NCBI RefSeq assembly: GCF_002993365.1
Contig: NZ_PVNP01000147.1
Span: 1-50,986 of the forward strand
DNA from: Marisediminitalea alba
GTDB taxonomy: Bacteria > Pseudomonadota > Gammaproteobacteria > Enterobacterales > Alteromonadaceae
Length of the DNA stretch: 50,986 bases
Direction of reading: 5' to 3'
In this document: in pieces, positions 19,893 through 30,608 of the stretch
Position numbering within the stretch: the first letter of the stretch is position 1
Layout of the letters: every line of letters begins with the position of its first letter
The notes under the pieces: generated by a model
The model's database searches: none
What the model saw: only the letters and a program-made list of their open reading frames with translations
What the model was told of the DNA's origin: nothing
Position numbers and translations under genes: made by a program

Positions 19893-20408
19893 TTGAAACA
19901 GTTGGCAAAATACGCAATTGCATCGGCAATGTTAGGTAGTGCGATGTTTAGTTCTGCAGCAATGGCAGAGCAAAAAATCGGCGTGGTAAACGTACAGGGC
20001 ATTTTTCAGGCGCTGCCACAAGCGGCTGAGATCCAGAATGCCATCTCTATGGAATTCAAGGAGCAAGTTGACGAAGTCAACATGCTGCAGCGTGATGGCC
20101 AGTTATACGCCGAGAAATTACAGCGTGATGCGGCAACCATGAGTGCCGCTGAAAAGAAAGAGCTGGAAGAGAAAATCCTGACTGTTCGTGAGCAACTTTC
20201 TCAGAAAGTTCAGCCACTTCAGCAAAATATTCAGCGTCGTCAGAATGAAGAGCGCAACAAAATCTTAGCGCTTATCAAGCAAGCGATTGATTCAGTTGCC
20301 GCAGACAACGACTACGATCTGGTTCTGGATGCACCGGCTGTAGTTTATGCAGACGAAAGCAACGACCTGTCACAAAAAGTACTGGATCAGCTGAGCAAAT
20401 TAAACTAA
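19893..20408 (+). CDS. skp: Periplasmic chaperone Skp (OmpH)
   Basis: This 171-residue protein has a signal peptide (cleavage after AAMA) and a core rich in Gln, Lys and Glu that forms the coiled-coil arms of the jellyfish-like trimer. Skp holds unfolded outer-membrane proteins for delivery to BamA. The start is TTG at 19893, preceded by AAGGAGCACC. In most relatives lpxD follows directly; here a terminator follows instead. Confidence 0.94.
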   Translation: MKQLAKYAIASAMLGSAMFSSAAMAEQKIGVVNVQGIFQALPQAAEIQNAISMEFKEQVDEVNMLQRDGQLYAEKLQRDAATMSAAEKKELEEKILTVREQLSQKVQPLQQNIQRRQNEERNKILALIKQAIDSVAADNDYDLVLDAPAVVYADESNDLSQKVLDQLSKLN

Positions 20409-20424
20409 TCAGCGGCTGGTAAAT

Positions 20425-20452
20425 ACAGAGCAGACGTTGAATACTGCTCTGT
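20425..20452 (+). repeat. Hairpin after skp
   Basis: ACAGAGCAG and CTGCTCTGT form a nine-bp stem with a ten-base loop, 17 bases after the skp stop. There is no T run. It is possibly an mRNA 3'-end stabiliser. Confidence 0.45.
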
Positions 20453-20499
20453 AAGTCAGCAGGTACTTACAGCAACAACTAGTATCTAATCGTAATCAA

Positions 20500-20535
20500 T
20501 CAGGCCAGCGCAGTGTGTTGGTCTGATTTGTTTTT
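20500..20535 (+). terminator. Intrinsic terminator between skp and fabZ
   Basis: TCAGGCCA and TGGTCTGA (one G.T pair) flank an 11-base loop and are followed by TTTGTTTTT. This would end the pyrH-to-skp unit, so fabZ should have its own promoter in 20536-20634; I do not see a clear one. Confidence 0.7.
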
Positions 20536-20634
20536 AAGTGATTAACGCGTAAGGTTGCGGCCCATATGAAGTTATAGCGACAAAGTCACCATAAAGGGAG
20601 TTGTCTGCTTGTACCGTGTCGAAGGAGATAATTT

Positions 20635-21084
20635 TTGGCCAACCCACTTAATACTATCGAAATCCGTGAAATCATGGATTTGCTGCCTCATCGATATCCG
20701 TTTCTGCTTATTGACAGAGTTACGGATTACGAACTGGGTGTTAGCATCAAAGCGTATAAAAACATTACCCTGAACGAACCTTGTTTTACCGGACATTTTC
20801 CTGATTACCCTATTTTCCCGGGGGTATTGATCCTCGAAGCAATGGCGCAGGCCGCTGGAGTGCTTGGATTTAAGACGATAGGTAAAAACGATAAGCTATA
20901 CTTATACGCTGGAATAGACAACGCGCGTTTTAAGCGCCCGGTAACGCCAGGCGACAGACTCGACTTTGATGTCTGCATTGTTAAAGAACGCCGCGGGATA
21001 TGGAAATTTAAAGGCGTAGCAAGCGTCGACGGTGAAGAAGCCTGCTGCGCGGAATTTATGTGTGCAATGAGAGAGAAAGATTAA
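20635..21084 (+). CDS. fabZ: 3-hydroxyacyl-[ACP] dehydratase FabZ
   Basis: This 149-residue hot-dog fold enzyme dehydrates beta-hydroxyacyl-ACP in fatty-acid elongation. The catalytic His is in [14 protein letters not shown] and the catalytic Glu in [27 protein letters not shown] is the usual N-terminal segment. The start is TTG at 20635, with GAAGGAGATAATTT before it, and no ATG fits the family N terminus. One base separates it from lpxA, with which it shares the hydroxyacyl-ACP pool. Confidence 0.97.
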   Translation: MANPLNTIEIREIMDLLPHRYPFLLIDRVTDYELGVSIKAYKNITLNEPCFTGHFPDYPIFPGVLILEAMAQAAGVLGFKTIGKNDKLYLYAGIDNARFKRPVTPGDRLDFDVCIVKERRGIWKFKGVASVDGEEACCAEFMCAMREKD

Positions 21085-21085
21085 C

Positions 21086-21856
21086 GTGATTCATGAAACT
21101 GCAGTGATTTCCCCCAATGCCAAACTCGGTAACAACGTGGCCGTTGGCCCGTTTTCAGTGATTGGAGACGACGTGGTACTTGGCGATGATTGCCGGGTGG
21201 AGTCGCATGTGGTGATTAAAGGGCCATCGCGTATCGGACGAGGTAATCATTTTTACCAGTTCACATCTATTGGTGAAGACTGCCAGGATAAAAAATACGC
21301 CGGCGAACGCACAGAGTTAATTATTGGTGATAACAACGTTTTTCGTGAAGGCGTTACGGTACACCGCGGTACGGTTCAGGATCAGAGCGTAACCCGTATT
21401 GGAAACGATAATCTGGTGATGGTGAATGCTCACATCGCACACGACTGTGTGATTGGTAATGGCACCATCCTGGCCAATAATGTGGCGGTTGCCGGTCATG
21501 TGGAAATTGGTGATTACGCTATTCTTGGCGGCACCACGGCTGTTCACCAGTTCTGTAAAATTGGCAAGCATGCTTTTACCGGTGGCGGTGCTATCGTGCT
21601 GCGCGACATCCCTCCTTTTGTGATGATTAGCGGTACCAAGCACGTCCCTCAGGGGATCAATTCTGAAGGTCTTCGTCGTCGCGGATTTGGCAAAGAAACC
21701 ATCATGGCCATTAAGCGTGCTTATAAAGTAATTTACCGCGATAACAACACGGTTGAAGAAGCAATTAAGAAACTGACCGAAATGGCAGAAGGCCATCCCG
21801 AAGTTGGCATGTTAATTACGTTTCTGGCGGAGTCAGAACGCGGCATCGTACGTTAA
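21086..21856 (+). CDS. lpxA: UDP-N-acetylglucosamine O-acyltransferase
   Basis: This 256-residue enzyme catalyses the first step of lipid A synthesis, moving a 3-hydroxyacyl chain from ACP to UDP-GlcNAc. It has a left-handed beta-helix of hexapeptide repeats through about residue 185, with the catalytic His in [13 protein letters not shown], and a helical C-terminal domain. The start is GTG at 21086. The order fabZ-lpxA-lpxB is canonical. Confidence 0.97.
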   Translation: MIHETAVISPNAKLGNNVAVGPFSVIGDDVVLGDDCRVESHVVIKGPSRIGRGNHFYQFTSIGEDCQDKKYAGERTELIIGDNNVFREGVTVHRGTVQDQSVTRIGNDNLVMVNAHIAHDCVIGNGTILANNVAVAGHVEIGDYAILGGTTAVHQFCKIGKHAFTGGGAIVLRDIPPFVMISGTKHVPQGINSEGLRRRGFGKETIMAIKRAYKVIYRDNNTVEEAIKKLTEMAEGHPEVGMLITFLAESERGIVR

Positions 21857-21859
21857 TCG

Positions 21860-23014
21860 ATGACAACCAAAGCGCTACGCATTGCCGTGGTTGCCGGTGA
21901 AGCGTCCGGCGACGTGCTCGCCGCCGGACTCATCAAAGCACTGAAAAAGCGCTATCCGGACGCAATATTCGAAGGCATTGCCGGGCCGCACATGCAGGCG
22001 GCGGGTTGCACCAGTCTGTTTGATATCGAGACGCTCTCTGTGATGGGGTTGGTGGAAGTGTTATCCAGCATCCGGCCCATTCTGAAACTCAAAAATGAAC
22101 TCATCGCTCATTTTATAAAGCACCCTCCCGACGTGTATATTGGCGTAGATGCTCCCGATTTTAACCTGCGTGTAGAAACTGCCTTGAAGCAGCATGGCAT
22201 TAAAACCGTGCACTATGTCAGCCCAACTGTCTGGGCATGGCGGGAAAAGCGGATCGTTAAAATTGCCCGGGCCACTAACCGGGTACTGGGCATTTTTCCT
22301 TTCGAGCAGGACGTCTACGATAAGTATCAGGTATCTTATAGCTTTGTCGGCCACACCATGGCCGACATTATTCCGCTGCATCCGGATCAGGCCGAAGCCA
22401 GAGCAACGTTAGGCCTGAGCAACGACAACCAGTGCCTGGCATTGTTGCCCGGTAGCCGGGGCGGAGAGGTGGCAAAATTGCTGCCAGTATTTACCGATAC
22501 AGTAGAGCAAATATGGCAGCAGAAGCCTGATTGTCAGATTGTTATCCCGGCCGCCAATGACCGACGCTTGCAACAAATAGAGCAATATCTGCAAACCACT
22601 AAACCGGACTGGCTTAAAGATAGTCGCGTGACAGTGTTAGCGGGGCAGTCCCGTGAAGCCATGATTGCCAGCGATGTTATTCTGCTTGCTTCCGGCACGG
22701 CTACACTGGAAGCCATGCTGTGCAAGCGGCCCATGGTATCGGCCTACCTGCTATCCTGGTTAACCCACAAAATGATGATGCGGTTATACAAACCGGCGTA
22801 TTTTTCATTACCGAATATTCTGGCTAACGAAGCACTGGTGCCGGAGCTGTTGCAGGAGGATGTCAATCCCGATCGGCTGTGCAGTGAACTGCTCAACTTG
22901 TTTGATGCCGATACCACGTCGTTAACAGAGCGGTTTGTTGAATTGCACCAGTCGTTAAAGCAAAACGCCGATGAGCGTGCGGCAGAAGCCGTTCTGGAAG
23001 TAATCAATGAGTAG
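21860..23014 (+). CDS. lpxB: Lipid-A-disaccharide synthase
   Basis: This 384-residue GT-B glycosyltransferase of family GT19 joins UDP-2,3-diacylglucosamine to lipid X. Characteristic segments are [20 protein letters not shown] at the N terminus, [13 protein letters not shown] in the middle, and [18 protein letters not shown] and [11 protein letters not shown] in the C-terminal nucleotide-binding half. Its end overlaps rnhB by eight bases. Confidence 0.97.
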   Translation: MTTKALRIAVVAGEASGDVLAAGLIKALKKRYPDAIFEGIAGPHMQAAGCTSLFDIETLSVMGLVEVLSSIRPILKLKNELIAHFIKHPPDVYIGVDAPDFNLRVETALKQHGIKTVHYVSPTVWAWREKRIVKIARATNRVLGIFPFEQDVYDKYQVSYSFVGHTMADIIPLHPDQAEARATLGLSNDNQCLALLPGSRGGEVAKLLPVFTDTVEQIWQQKPDCQIVIPAANDRRLQQIEQYLQTTKPDWLKDSRVTVLAGQSREAMIASDVILLASGTATLEAMLCKRPMVSAYLLSWLTHKMMMRLYKPAYFSLPNILANEALVPELLQEDVNPDRLCSELLNLFDADTTSLTERFVELHQSLKQNADERAAEAVLEVINE

Positions 23015-23606
23015 TAAGTATATTGCCGGCGTAGATGAAGTTGGCCGGGGCCCTTTAGTAGGCGATGTGGTCACCGCTGCGGTGATCCTCGATCCGAACA
23101 ATCCCATAGAGGGACTAACGGACTCTAAAAAACTCAGCGAGAAAAAGCGCAATGCGTTATCCGCTGAAATCAAACAAAAAGCGCTGGCGTGGGCAATTGG
23201 CCGGGCAACGCCGGCCGAAATCGACAAACTTAATATTCTGCACGCCACCATGCTGGCCATGACCCGCGCCGTAGATAATCTGTTACTAACGCCAGACTTC
23301 GTATTGGTGGACGGTAACCGTTTACCGCCCTGGTCTTATGCTGCGGAAGCGGTGGTAAAAGGCGATAGCCTGCATCCCGAAATTTCGGCCGCATCGATTC
23401 TGGCCAAAGTGGAGCGGGATAACGATATGCTGGAGCTGGATAAGCAATATCCTGCCTATGGATTTGCCGCGCACAAAGGCTATCCCACCAAAGCGCACTT
23501 TGCAGCGCTGGCCGACAACGGTGTATTATCGTGTTATCGCAAAAGTTTTAAACCGGTGCAGGCATTACTTACTGCTGCAGAATCCTCGGTGACAACTAAA
23601 GGTTAA
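23007..23606 (+). CDS. rnhB: Ribonuclease HII
   Basis: This 199-residue enzyme removes ribonucleotides embedded in DNA. The family signature [15 protein letters not shown] is at residues 8-22, with the paired Asp-Glu active site. SKKLSEKKR and the downstream metal ligand in [10 protein letters not shown] follow. It overlaps lpxB by eight bases and precedes dnaE by six, linking lipid A and replication genes in one transcript as in E. coli. Confidence 0.97.
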   Translation: MSSKYIAGVDEVGRGPLVGDVVTAAVILDPNNPIEGLTDSKKLSEKKRNALSAEIKQKALAWAIGRATPAEIDKLNILHATMLAMTRAVDNLLLTPDFVLVDGNRLPPWSYAAEAVVKGDSLHPEISAASILAKVERDNDMLELDKQYPAYGFAAHKGYPTKAHFAALADNGVLSCYRKSFKPVQALLTAAESSVTTKG

Positions 23607-23612
23607 TAAAAA

Positions 23613-26600
23613 ATGTCAGCGAACTTTGTTCATTTACGGGTACACAGTGACTTTTCCATGATGGATGGTCTGAATAAGGTCAAACCTATTCTGGCCAAAG
23701 TGGAAGAGCTGGGCATGCCGGCGGTGGCTATCACCGATCAGATGAATATGTGTGGTCTGGTAAAATATTACTCAGAAGCGCACTCCCGCGGGATAAAACC
23801 CATCATTGGCACCGATTTCTGGGTGCAAAGCGAAGACTTTCCCGACGAGCCGTTCCGCCTCACCTTACTGGCCATGAACAACGAGGGATATAAAAATATC
23901 ACCTTGTTAATTTCGAAAGCGTACCTGCGAGGCCATGTCCATCATCGGGCGATGATTGATAAACAATGGCTGGCGGAACATGCCGATGGCGTGATTGTGC
24001 TCTCTGGTGGAACCAAAGGCGATGTTGGCCAGTTACTGACTAAAAACAACCCTAAAATGCTGGAAGATAACCTGGCATTTTACACCAGCCATTTTACCGA
24101 TCGTTTCTATCTGGAAATGGTTCGTACCGGGCGGCGCGGTGAAGAAGACTACAACCATGCCGCCTTTGCGTTAGCCGAAGAACGCGGACTGCCGGTAGTC
24201 GCTACTAACGAAGTATGCTTTATCGATCGGGATAAATTTGACGCCCATGAAATCCGCGTAAGTATCCATGATGGTTACACGCTGGATGATAAGCGTCGCC
24301 CGAAACTGTACAGTGAACAGCAGTATCTACGTAGTAGCGAAGAAATGGTCGCGCTGTTCGAGGACATTCCCGAGGCTATTGAAAATACGGTAGAAATTGC
24401 TAAGCGCTGTAATGTAACCGTGCGTCTGGGCGAGTACTTCCTGCCACAGTTTCCAACTGGCGGCATGACTACTGAGGACTTTCTGGTAAAGGTTTCAGAA
24501 GAAGGTCTTGAAGAACGTCTTGAGTTTTTGTTCCCGGATGAAAAAGAGCGCCAGGAAAAGCGCACGGCCTACGACGAACGGCTTGAAATTGAGCTGGGCG
24601 TAATCAATCAGATGGGCTTCCCAGGTTACTTCCTGATCGTCATGGAATTTATCCAGTGGAGTAAAGACAACGACATTCCGGTTGGGCCAGGCCGTGGTTC
24701 TGGTGCTGGGTCACTGGTGGCTTATGCCCTGAAGATCACCGATCTTGATCCGCTGGAATTTGACCTGCTATTCGAACGGTTCCTTAACCCTGAGCGGGTA
24801 TCGATGCCCGACTTTGACGTTGACTTTTGTATGGACCGGCGTGACGAGGTTATCGACCACGTTGCTGAGCTGTATGGCCGGGATGCGGTATCACAGATCA
24901 TTACTTTTGGTACCATGGCAGCCAAAGCGGTGGTCCGCGACGTGGGCCGTGTACTGGGTCATCCCTATGGTTTTGTTGATCGCATTTCAAAGTTAATTCC
25001 GCCGGATCCGGGCATGACTCTGAGCAAAGCCTTCGAAGCGGAGCCGCGTTTACCCGAACTGTATGATCAGGATGAAGAAGTCCGCGATCTTATCGATATG
25101 GCGCGCATCCTTGAAGGGGTAACCCGAAACGCCGGTAAGCACGCCGGTGGCGTGGTGATTGCGCCGACTAAAATTACCGATTTCTCACCGCTCTACTGTG
25201 ATGATGAGGGCAAAAACCCGGTTACCCAGTTCGATAAAAACGATGTGGAAACCGCCGGTCTGGTTAAGTTTGACTTCCTCGGGTTACGCACCCTGACCAT
25301 CATCCAGTGGGCGCTGGATATGATTAAGGAAGGGCAGGGCAAAGACGTTGATATTGCCGCCATTCCGTTAGAAGACAAAAAGAGTTTCCGGTCATTGCAG
25401 GCCGCCGAAACCACTGCGGTATTTCAGCTTGAATCCCGCGGTATGAAAGAACTCATCAAACGCCTTAAGCCGGATTGCTTTGAAGATATCATCGCATTGG
25501 TGGCCCTGTTTCGTCCGGGACCTCTGCAGTCGGGCATGGTAGATAACTTTATCGACCGTAAACATGGCCGCGAGGAAATCTCCTACCCTGATGCCGATTA
25601 TCAGCACGAATGCCTTAAAGAAATTCTGGAGCCAACCTACGGAATTATCCTTTACCAGGAACAGGTAATGCAGATTGCCCAGGAAATGGCAGGTTATTCG
25701 CTCGGTGGCGCTGACTTGCTGCGCCGGGCAATGGGTAAGAAAAAGCCCGAGGAGATGGAAAAGCAGCGGGCGGTCTTTGCGGAAGGGTCGAAGAACAACA
25801 ATATCGACCCAGATCTCGCGATGAAAATTTTCGATTTGGTGGAAAAATTCGCCGGTTACGGTTTTAACAAGTCACACTCGGCCGCCTACGCACTGGTGTC
25901 TTACCAGACGTTATGGCTGAAAGTGCATTATCCGGCTGAGTTTATGGCAGCGGTAATGTCGGCCGATATGGATAACACCGATAAGATAGTGACCCTGGTG
26001 GATGAAGTGGGTCGGATGGGACTGGAAATTCTGCCGCCAGACCTTAATAAAGGGCGTTATAAGTTTACCGTTGATCCTCAGGGGCGCATTGTTTACGGCA
26101 TCGGTGCCATCAAAGGAGTGGGTGAAAACCCCATTGAAGCGATTATTGAAGCCCGGGAAACTCAGGGCGAATTTTCTGATTTGTTTGATTTCTGTGCCAA
26201 AGTGGATCTAAAGCGGGTGAATAAACGGGTATTGGAAAAACTGGTACTGGCGGGTGCCATGGATAATCTTGGCCCGCACCGGGCTGCTATCATGGCGTCG
26301 CTTCCGGAAGCTATCGCGGCGGCCGATCAGCATGCTAAGGCCGAATCTTTTGGTCAGTCTGATATGTTTGGACTGCTGACCACTGAGCCAGAGCAAGTGC
26401 GTCAGGCGTTTGCTGAAGTCCCCCAGTGGCCGGAAAAAGTCTGGCTGGATGGGGAAAAAGAAACTCTGGGTCTTTACTTAACCGGCCATCCGATTAATCA
26501 ATATGCCGAAGAAGTGCGTAACTATGTGGACGGACGCCTGGTAGATCTGCGTCCAACCGGCAAAGATCAGATGGCTACGGCGGTTGGCTTGGTGCTTGGT

Positions 26601-27077
26601 GTGCGGGTAATGACCAATAAGAAAGGCCGGCGCTGGGCAATTGTTACACTTGACGATAAAAGTGCTAGAATGGACGTCAGGTTCTTCCCTGAAATGTATG
26701 AAACTTTTGAATCAGTGCTCGAACCTGATCGTATTTTGGTGATTAAAGGACAGGTCAGCTTTGATGATTTCTCGGGGGGCAATACAATCACCGCCCGGGA
26801 TGCTATGGATATCGTTCAGGCGCGTGAGAAAAATGCGCGTTCCCTGGCATTGCAAGTCGACACACAATGGTGTAAACCAGATAAGTTATCATCGTTGCAG
26901 TCGATTTTACGTAATTATGCGGGCGGTAGTTGCCCGGTTCAGTTAGATATTTTACATCCGGATGTGGCAGTTTCATTAAAATGTGACGCACACTGGTTTA
27001 TTACACCCGAAGATCAGTTATTGCACGAGTTAAAACAGTGCCTGGGTGAGCAGTCGGTTCGGCTGACTTTTCACTAA
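23613..27077 (+). CDS. dnaE: DNA polymerase III alpha subunit
   Basis: This 1154-residue replicative C-family polymerase has an N-terminal PHP domain ([20 protein letters not shown]). The palm holds the catalytic Asp pair in [15 protein letters not shown] near residue 400. The finger domain, a helix-hairpin-helix ([20 protein letters not shown]), an OB domain ([20 protein letters not shown]) and the tau-binding tail follow. The length is normal and no frameshift was seen. Confidence 0.98.
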   Translation: MSANFVHLRVHSDFSMMDGLNKVKPILAKVEELGMPAVAITDQMNMCGLVKYYSEAHSRGIKPIIGTDFWVQSEDFPDEPFRLTLLAMNNEGYKNITLLISKAYLRGHVHHRAMIDKQWLAEHADGVIVLSGGTKGDVGQLLTKNNPKMLEDNLAFYTSHFTDRFYLEMVRTGRRGEEDYNHAAFALAEERGLPVVATNEVCFIDRDKFDAHEIRVSIHDGYTLDDKRRPKLYSEQQYLRSSEEMVALFEDIPEAIENTVEIAKRCNVTVRLGEYFLPQFPTGGMTTEDFLVKVSEEGLEERLEFLFPDEKERQEKRTAYDERLEIELGVINQMGFPGYFLIVMEFIQWSKDNDIPVGPGRGSGAGSLVAYALKITDLDPLEFDLLFERFLNPERVSMPDFDVDFCMDRRDEVIDHVAELYGRDAVSQIITFGTMAAKAVVRDVGRVLGHPYGFVDRISKLIPPDPGMTLSKAFEAEPRLPELYDQDEEVRDLIDMARILEGVTRNAGKHAGGVVIAPTKITDFSPLYCDDEGKNPVTQFDKNDVETAGLVKFDFLGLRTLTIIQWALDMIKEGQGKDVDIAAIPLEDKKSFRSLQAAETTAVFQLESRGMKELIKRLKPDCFEDIIALVALFRPGPLQSGMVDNFIDRKHGREEISYPDADYQHECLKEILEPTYGIILYQEQVMQIAQEMAGYSLGGADLLRRAMGKKKPEEMEKQRAVFAEGSKNNNIDPDLAMKIFDLVEKFAGYGFNKSHSAAYALVSYQTLWLKVHYPAEFMAAVMSADMDNTDKIVTLVDEVGRMGLEILPPDLNKGRYKFTVDPQGRIVYGIGAIKGVGENPIEAIIEARETQGEFSDLFDFCAKVDLKRVNKRVLEKLVLAGAMDNLGPHRAAIMASLPEAIAAADQHAKAESFGQSDMFGLLTTEPEQVRQAFAEVPQWPEKVWLDGEKETLGLYLTGHPINQYAEEVRNYVDGRLVDLRPTGKDQMATAVGLVLGVRVMTNKKGRRWAIVTLDDKSARMDVRFFPEMYETFESVLEPDRILVIKGQVSFDDFSGGNTITARDAMDIVQAREKNARSLALQVDTQWCKPDKLSSLQSILRNYAGGSCPVQLDILHPDVAVSLKCDAHWFITPEDQLLHELKQCLGEQSVRLTFH

Positions 27078-27121
27078 TCGGTGAAGGTCAGGCCAATCGG
27101 GGAGTAAAAGTAGGACACGTA

Positions 27122-28078
27122 ATGAGTATACAGTTTTTGGATTTTGAACAACCAATAGCCGAACTAGAAGCAAAAATAGAAGAGCTGCGGTTGGTAAATC
27201 AGGGCGGCGAGTTTGATGTGGGGATCGAAGAAGAGATCACCCGTCTGCGCACCAAAAGTGCCGAGTTAACCGGTAAAATTTTCTCTAATCTCGGCGCCTG
27301 GCAGATTTCTCAGTTGGCGCGTCATCCAATGCGTCCGTACACGTTGGATTATCTTGGGCGTACCTTCCAGGAATTCGACGAGCTGGCCGGCGATCGTGCT
27401 TATGCCGACGATAAAGCCATCGTAGGTGGTTTGGCAAAGTTAGATGACCAGCCGGTGATGATCATTGGTCACCAGAAAGGTCGTGACGTACCGGAGAAGA
27501 TTAAACGTAACTTCGGTATGCCTAAGCCAGAGGGCTATCGTAAGGCGTTGCGCCTGATGAAGATGGCAGAGCGCTTTAAGCTGCCCATTATTACGCTTAT
27601 CGACACTCCCGGGGCGTATCCGGGCGTAGGCGCCGAAGAGCGAGGTCAGAGCGAAGCAATCGCCCGCAACCTGAAAGAAATGGCTGAACTTAAGGTGCCA
27701 ATCATTTGTACTGTTATCGGTGAAGGTGGTTCTGGTGGTGCTCTGGCTATTGGTGTAGGCGATCGGGTCAACATGCTGCAATACAGCACATATTCTGTGA
27801 TCTCACCGGAAGGCTGTGCGTCAATTTTGTGGAAGAGCGCAGATAAAGCGCCTCAGGCTGCAGAAGCTATGGGCGTGAGCGCACAGCAGATCAAAGAGCT
27901 GGGCCTGATCAATGCCATTGTTGATGAACCACTCGGTGGCGCCCATCGCGATCACGACAGCATGGCGGCTAACCTGAAAGCCACCCTGAAACAGCAACTG
28001 AGCCAGTTACAGTCGCTGTCGCTGGATAAGTTGATGGATGAGCGCTACGAGCGCCTGATGTCATTTGGCTATTGCTAG
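27122..28078 (+). CDS. accA: Acetyl-CoA carboxylase carboxyltransferase subunit alpha
   Basis: This 318-residue alpha subunit forms an alpha2beta2 transferase with AccD and makes malonyl-CoA. It has a coiled-coil-like N-terminal segment ([13 protein letters not shown]) and the crotonase-fold core with the carboxybiotin site ([20 protein letters not shown] and [17 protein letters not shown]). accA after dnaE is the usual order. A terminator follows. Confidence 0.98.
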   Translation: MSIQFLDFEQPIAELEAKIEELRLVNQGGEFDVGIEEEITRLRTKSAELTGKIFSNLGAWQISQLARHPMRPYTLDYLGRTFQEFDELAGDRAYADDKAIVGGLAKLDDQPVMIIGHQKGRDVPEKIKRNFGMPKPEGYRKALRLMKMAERFKLPIITLIDTPGAYPGVGAEERGQSEAIARNLKEMAELKVPIICTVIGEGGSGGALAIGVGDRVNMLQYSTYSVISPEGCASILWKSADKAPQAAEAMGVSAQQIKELGLINAIVDEPLGGAHRDHDSMAANLKATLKQQLSQLQSLSLDKLMDERYERLMSFGYC

Positions 28079-28104
28079 GCCATAACAAATCAATTAGCTT
28101 AATA

Positions 28105-28129
28105 AAAGGGCCGGTTACGGCCTTTTTTT
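28105..28129 (+). terminator. Intrinsic terminator of accA
   Basis: GGCCG-GTTA-CGGCC is flanked by AAAA and TTTTTTT and lies about 27 bases after the accA stop. Confidence 0.85.
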
Positions 28130-28160
28130 ACGTCGTTTTTCATCTGGTAAAGTCCCGTTT

Positions 28161-29507
28161 ATGGATCCGGTTTTTTCTGCATTAAGTACACATTTCAGCA
28201 CGCTGATAGCCCGCGAGCAGCCCGACAAACTGATTGTTGGCTTAAGTGGTGGCCTCGACTCCGTGGTGCTGTTGCATTCACTTATGCAGTTATCCCGTAG
28301 CGGCGAACTAGCCGTGCCACCCATTGAAGCGGTTTATGTTAATCATGGCCTCAGTGCCCATGCCGATGACTGGCAACAGTTTTGTGCTGGGCTTTGTAAA
28401 GCGCTCGACGTAAGCTTTACTGCTATTGCTGTTGAAGTAACACCTCGCGCCAGGGAAAGTCTGGAGGCCTGTGCTCGTGACCGGCGCTACGCAGCCTTGT
28501 GCGAACATGCGAAAGCGGCCAAAAGCGTTATTGTTACCGCCCATCATCAGAATGATCAACTTGAAACCCTGTTACTCCAGTTAAAGCGTGGGGCAGGGCC
28601 AAAGGGATTGTCGGGGATTCCAGCGTTCAGTGTAATGTACTCAGTACCTGTTAGTCGGCCATTGTTACCCTTAAGCCGAGCGCAAATACTCGCTTATGCA
28701 GAGCAAAATGGCCTGCGCTGGATAGAAGATGAGTCCAACAGTGACGAAAGCTTCGACCGCAATTTCTTGCGCCACAGTGTGCTCCCCTCACTGCTGGGAC
28801 GCTGGCCCTCATTTGGGCAGACGGCTTCCCGCAGTGCCGGCTTATGTGCCGAGCAACAAGGCCTGCTGGATGAAGTCTGTGATGAGCGTCTCGAGCGATT
28901 ATGCGGCAAGCCCGGGCGCATTTCTGTGAGTGGTTTAAACGCCGCTTCGCCTGCCTGGCAACGAGCCTTGCTGCGGCGTTGGCTTGAGCGCAATAAGGTT
29001 GCTATGCCAGGGGCGAAGCAATTGATGCAAATTCAGCAAATGCTGACCGCCAGGCCTGATGCGCAACCTCATATTGTTTTGGGAAATACGCAGCTACGCC
29101 GTTATCAGGATACGCTTTACTGCCTTGACAAAGGGCAACCGCCCTGGTGTTTCAATACCGTTAGTTTTAGTACTCAGGAATACATCTCCATCGAGCCACA
29201 GCAGCAACAACTAATGATTGGCAAGCGGCAAGAGGGGGCTGTATGTTCTGTAAGTATGGCCGCCGCCGAAAGCCATTTCTCGCTTAGCCAGCCAGTATTA
29301 TCTTTAGCGGTTAAACCGGCAGGAGAGGCGCATCATAAACCCTTGAAACAATGGTTTAAGCAATGGCAGGTACCGCCCTGGGAGCGCAGTGACTGGTTAC
29401 TATTGAGTGATACAGAGCAGCCGTTGGCCTTGGTCGGAAAGGGGCGGATAATAGCGCTTTCTGCAACGGGGCAGTATCAGTTTTCACTGCAGCTTTACGC
29501 GCTGTAG
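28161..29507 (+). CDS. tilS: tRNA(Ile)-lysidine synthetase
   Basis: This 448-residue enzyme converts C34 of the tRNA-Ile CAU anticodon to lysidine, using ATP and lysine. The PP-loop motif LIVGLSGGLDSVVLLHSL is near residue 30, followed by VNHGLSAHADDWQQFC and TAHHQNDQLETLLLQLKRGA. The C-terminal TilS domain is present (KPLKQWFKQWQVPPWERSDW). The length is usual for gammaproteobacteria. It is convergent with the diguanylate cyclase gene downstream. Confidence 0.96.
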   Translation: MDPVFSALSTHFSTLIAREQPDKLIVGLSGGLDSVVLLHSLMQLSRSGELAVPPIEAVYVNHGLSAHADDWQQFCAGLCKALDVSFTAIAVEVTPRARESLEACARDRRYAALCEHAKAAKSVIVTAHHQNDQLETLLLQLKRGAGPKGLSGIPAFSVMYSVPVSRPLLPLSRAQILAYAEQNGLRWIEDESNSDESFDRNFLRHSVLPSLLGRWPSFGQTASRSAGLCAEQQGLLDEVCDERLERLCGKPGRISVSGLNAASPAWQRALLRRWLERNKVAMPGAKQLMQIQQMLTARPDAQPHIVLGNTQLRRYQDTLYCLDKGQPPWCFNTVSFSTQEYISIEPQQQQLMIGKRQEGAVCSVSMAAAESHFSLSQPVLSLAVKPAGEAHHKPLKQWFKQWQVPPWERSDWLLLSDTEQPLALVGKGRIIALSATGQYQFSLQLYAL

Positions 29508-29518
29508 AAAGTGGCAAT

Positions 29519-29536
29519 CCGATGGCTGGCCATCGG
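29519..29536. terminator. Hairpin between convergent tilS and GGDEF genes
   Basis: CCGATGGC-TG-GCCATCGG lies in the 44-base gap between the two convergent stop codons. Outer GGCAA/TTGCC arms can extend it. It lacks T runs, so termination would be weak or Rho-assisted. Confidence 0.5.
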
Positions 29537-29551
29537 CAAGTGGTTGCCGTT

Positions 29552-30439
29552 TCAGGCGGCCTGGTAAGTGTCTTTGCCGTCTTCTTTTGCTTCGTAAAGG
29601 GCTTTATCGGCGCGGTCAAATAAGTCCCCCATACTGTCGTTTTCGCGCAGCAGTGAGCCGCCTATGCTACAAGTGACATGATGCGCTTTGAGTAGCGGGT
29701 GGGCGTGCATGGCGTCGTGGATCCTGCCAGCAATGGCCGATAATTCCCGCGGACAGCTGACATCCAGCAAACAGCAAAACTCATCACCACCAAAGCGATA
29801 CGCTTCTTCATGGCCGCGGATCGTGTCGGTAAGCACCGACGCTGTGATCATAAGGACTTCGTCACCCTGTTGGTGACCGTGCTTATCGTTGACCTGCTTG
29901 AAGTTATCCAAATCTACCACCAGCAGACCAAACGACTGGCCGTTGCGGGTGTGACGGTTAATTAAACGCTGAGCGGCTTCATTAAATCCATTGCGGTTGC
30001 CCAGGTTAGTCAGTGGATCCTTAGTGGCCAGCAGGCGTAAACGCTGGAACTCCATGGCGTGAATGAGCGGCCGGGTAAATAACTGATGTAATGTTGCCAG
30101 CACACGGCGCTGGGACGGTGACAAGTTTTCGTCAAAAATATAGCGCACGAAAGCGGCGTGTTTGCCCTGGTCCAGGCGAACCGCGCTGACCGGCAGACTC
30201 ACGGCAAATTCGCTGCTAAGCAGACCCGCATTCAATGTTTTGTCAAACTCTGACATATCGATACCTACCAGAGGCAAGTATCTGTTTACCTGTGTAAAAT
30301 AGAGTGATACCAGTGTATAGATTTCAATCGTTGAGGTTAATTGGTTGAGCACCGTATTGACCTGATCACTGGTCAAAACTTCAGGCTCAGCACCGCCAAG
30401 AAAGCTGCTTTCTGCTGTAGCGTGTTCAAAGTGAATCAT
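29552..30439 (-). CDS. Diguanylate cyclase (GGDEF domain)
   Basis: The C-terminal ~165 residues form a GGDEF domain with DPLTNLGNRNGFNEA, VVDLDNFKQVNDKHGH and the intact active-site motif AYRFGGDEFCCLL, so it should make c-di-GMP from GTP. Five residues before GGDEF the inhibitory I-site position reads RGHE rather than RxxD, so product inhibition may be weak or absent. The N-terminal ~130 residues match no domain I recognise and show no membrane segment, so it is probably cytosolic with an unknown sensor. The ATG at 30439 (GGAT eight bases before) is preferred over a TTG at 30451. Confidence 0.88.
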   Translation of the reverse strand: MIHFEHATAESSFLGGAEPEVLTSDQVNTVLNQLTSTIEIYTLVSLYFTQVNRYLPLVGIDMSEFDKTLNAGLLSSEFAVSLPVSAVRLDQGKHAAFVRYIFDENLSPSQRRVLATLHQLFTRPLIHAMEFQRLRLLATKDPLTNLGNRNGFNEAAQRLINRHTRNGQSFGLLVVDLDNFKQVNDKHGHQQGDEVLMITASVLTDTIRGHEEAYRFGGDEFCCLLDVSCPRELSAIAGRIHDAMHAHPLLKAHHVTCSIGGSLLRENDSMGDLFDRADKALYEAKEDGKDTYQAA

Positions 30440-30608
30440 TGAAATATCCAAGTGCTGCCCCTTGACTCAATGTCTGGCACCCACTTCACTTTAAGGATGA
30501 CAAAAAAATGTCGTTTCTTGCGAAAATGTGTGCTTTGATTAGACTTAATGGTATCGTTGCCATTAACTAAGCAAAACACATGCCCAAAATGCATTGCGGG
30601 GAATTTAG

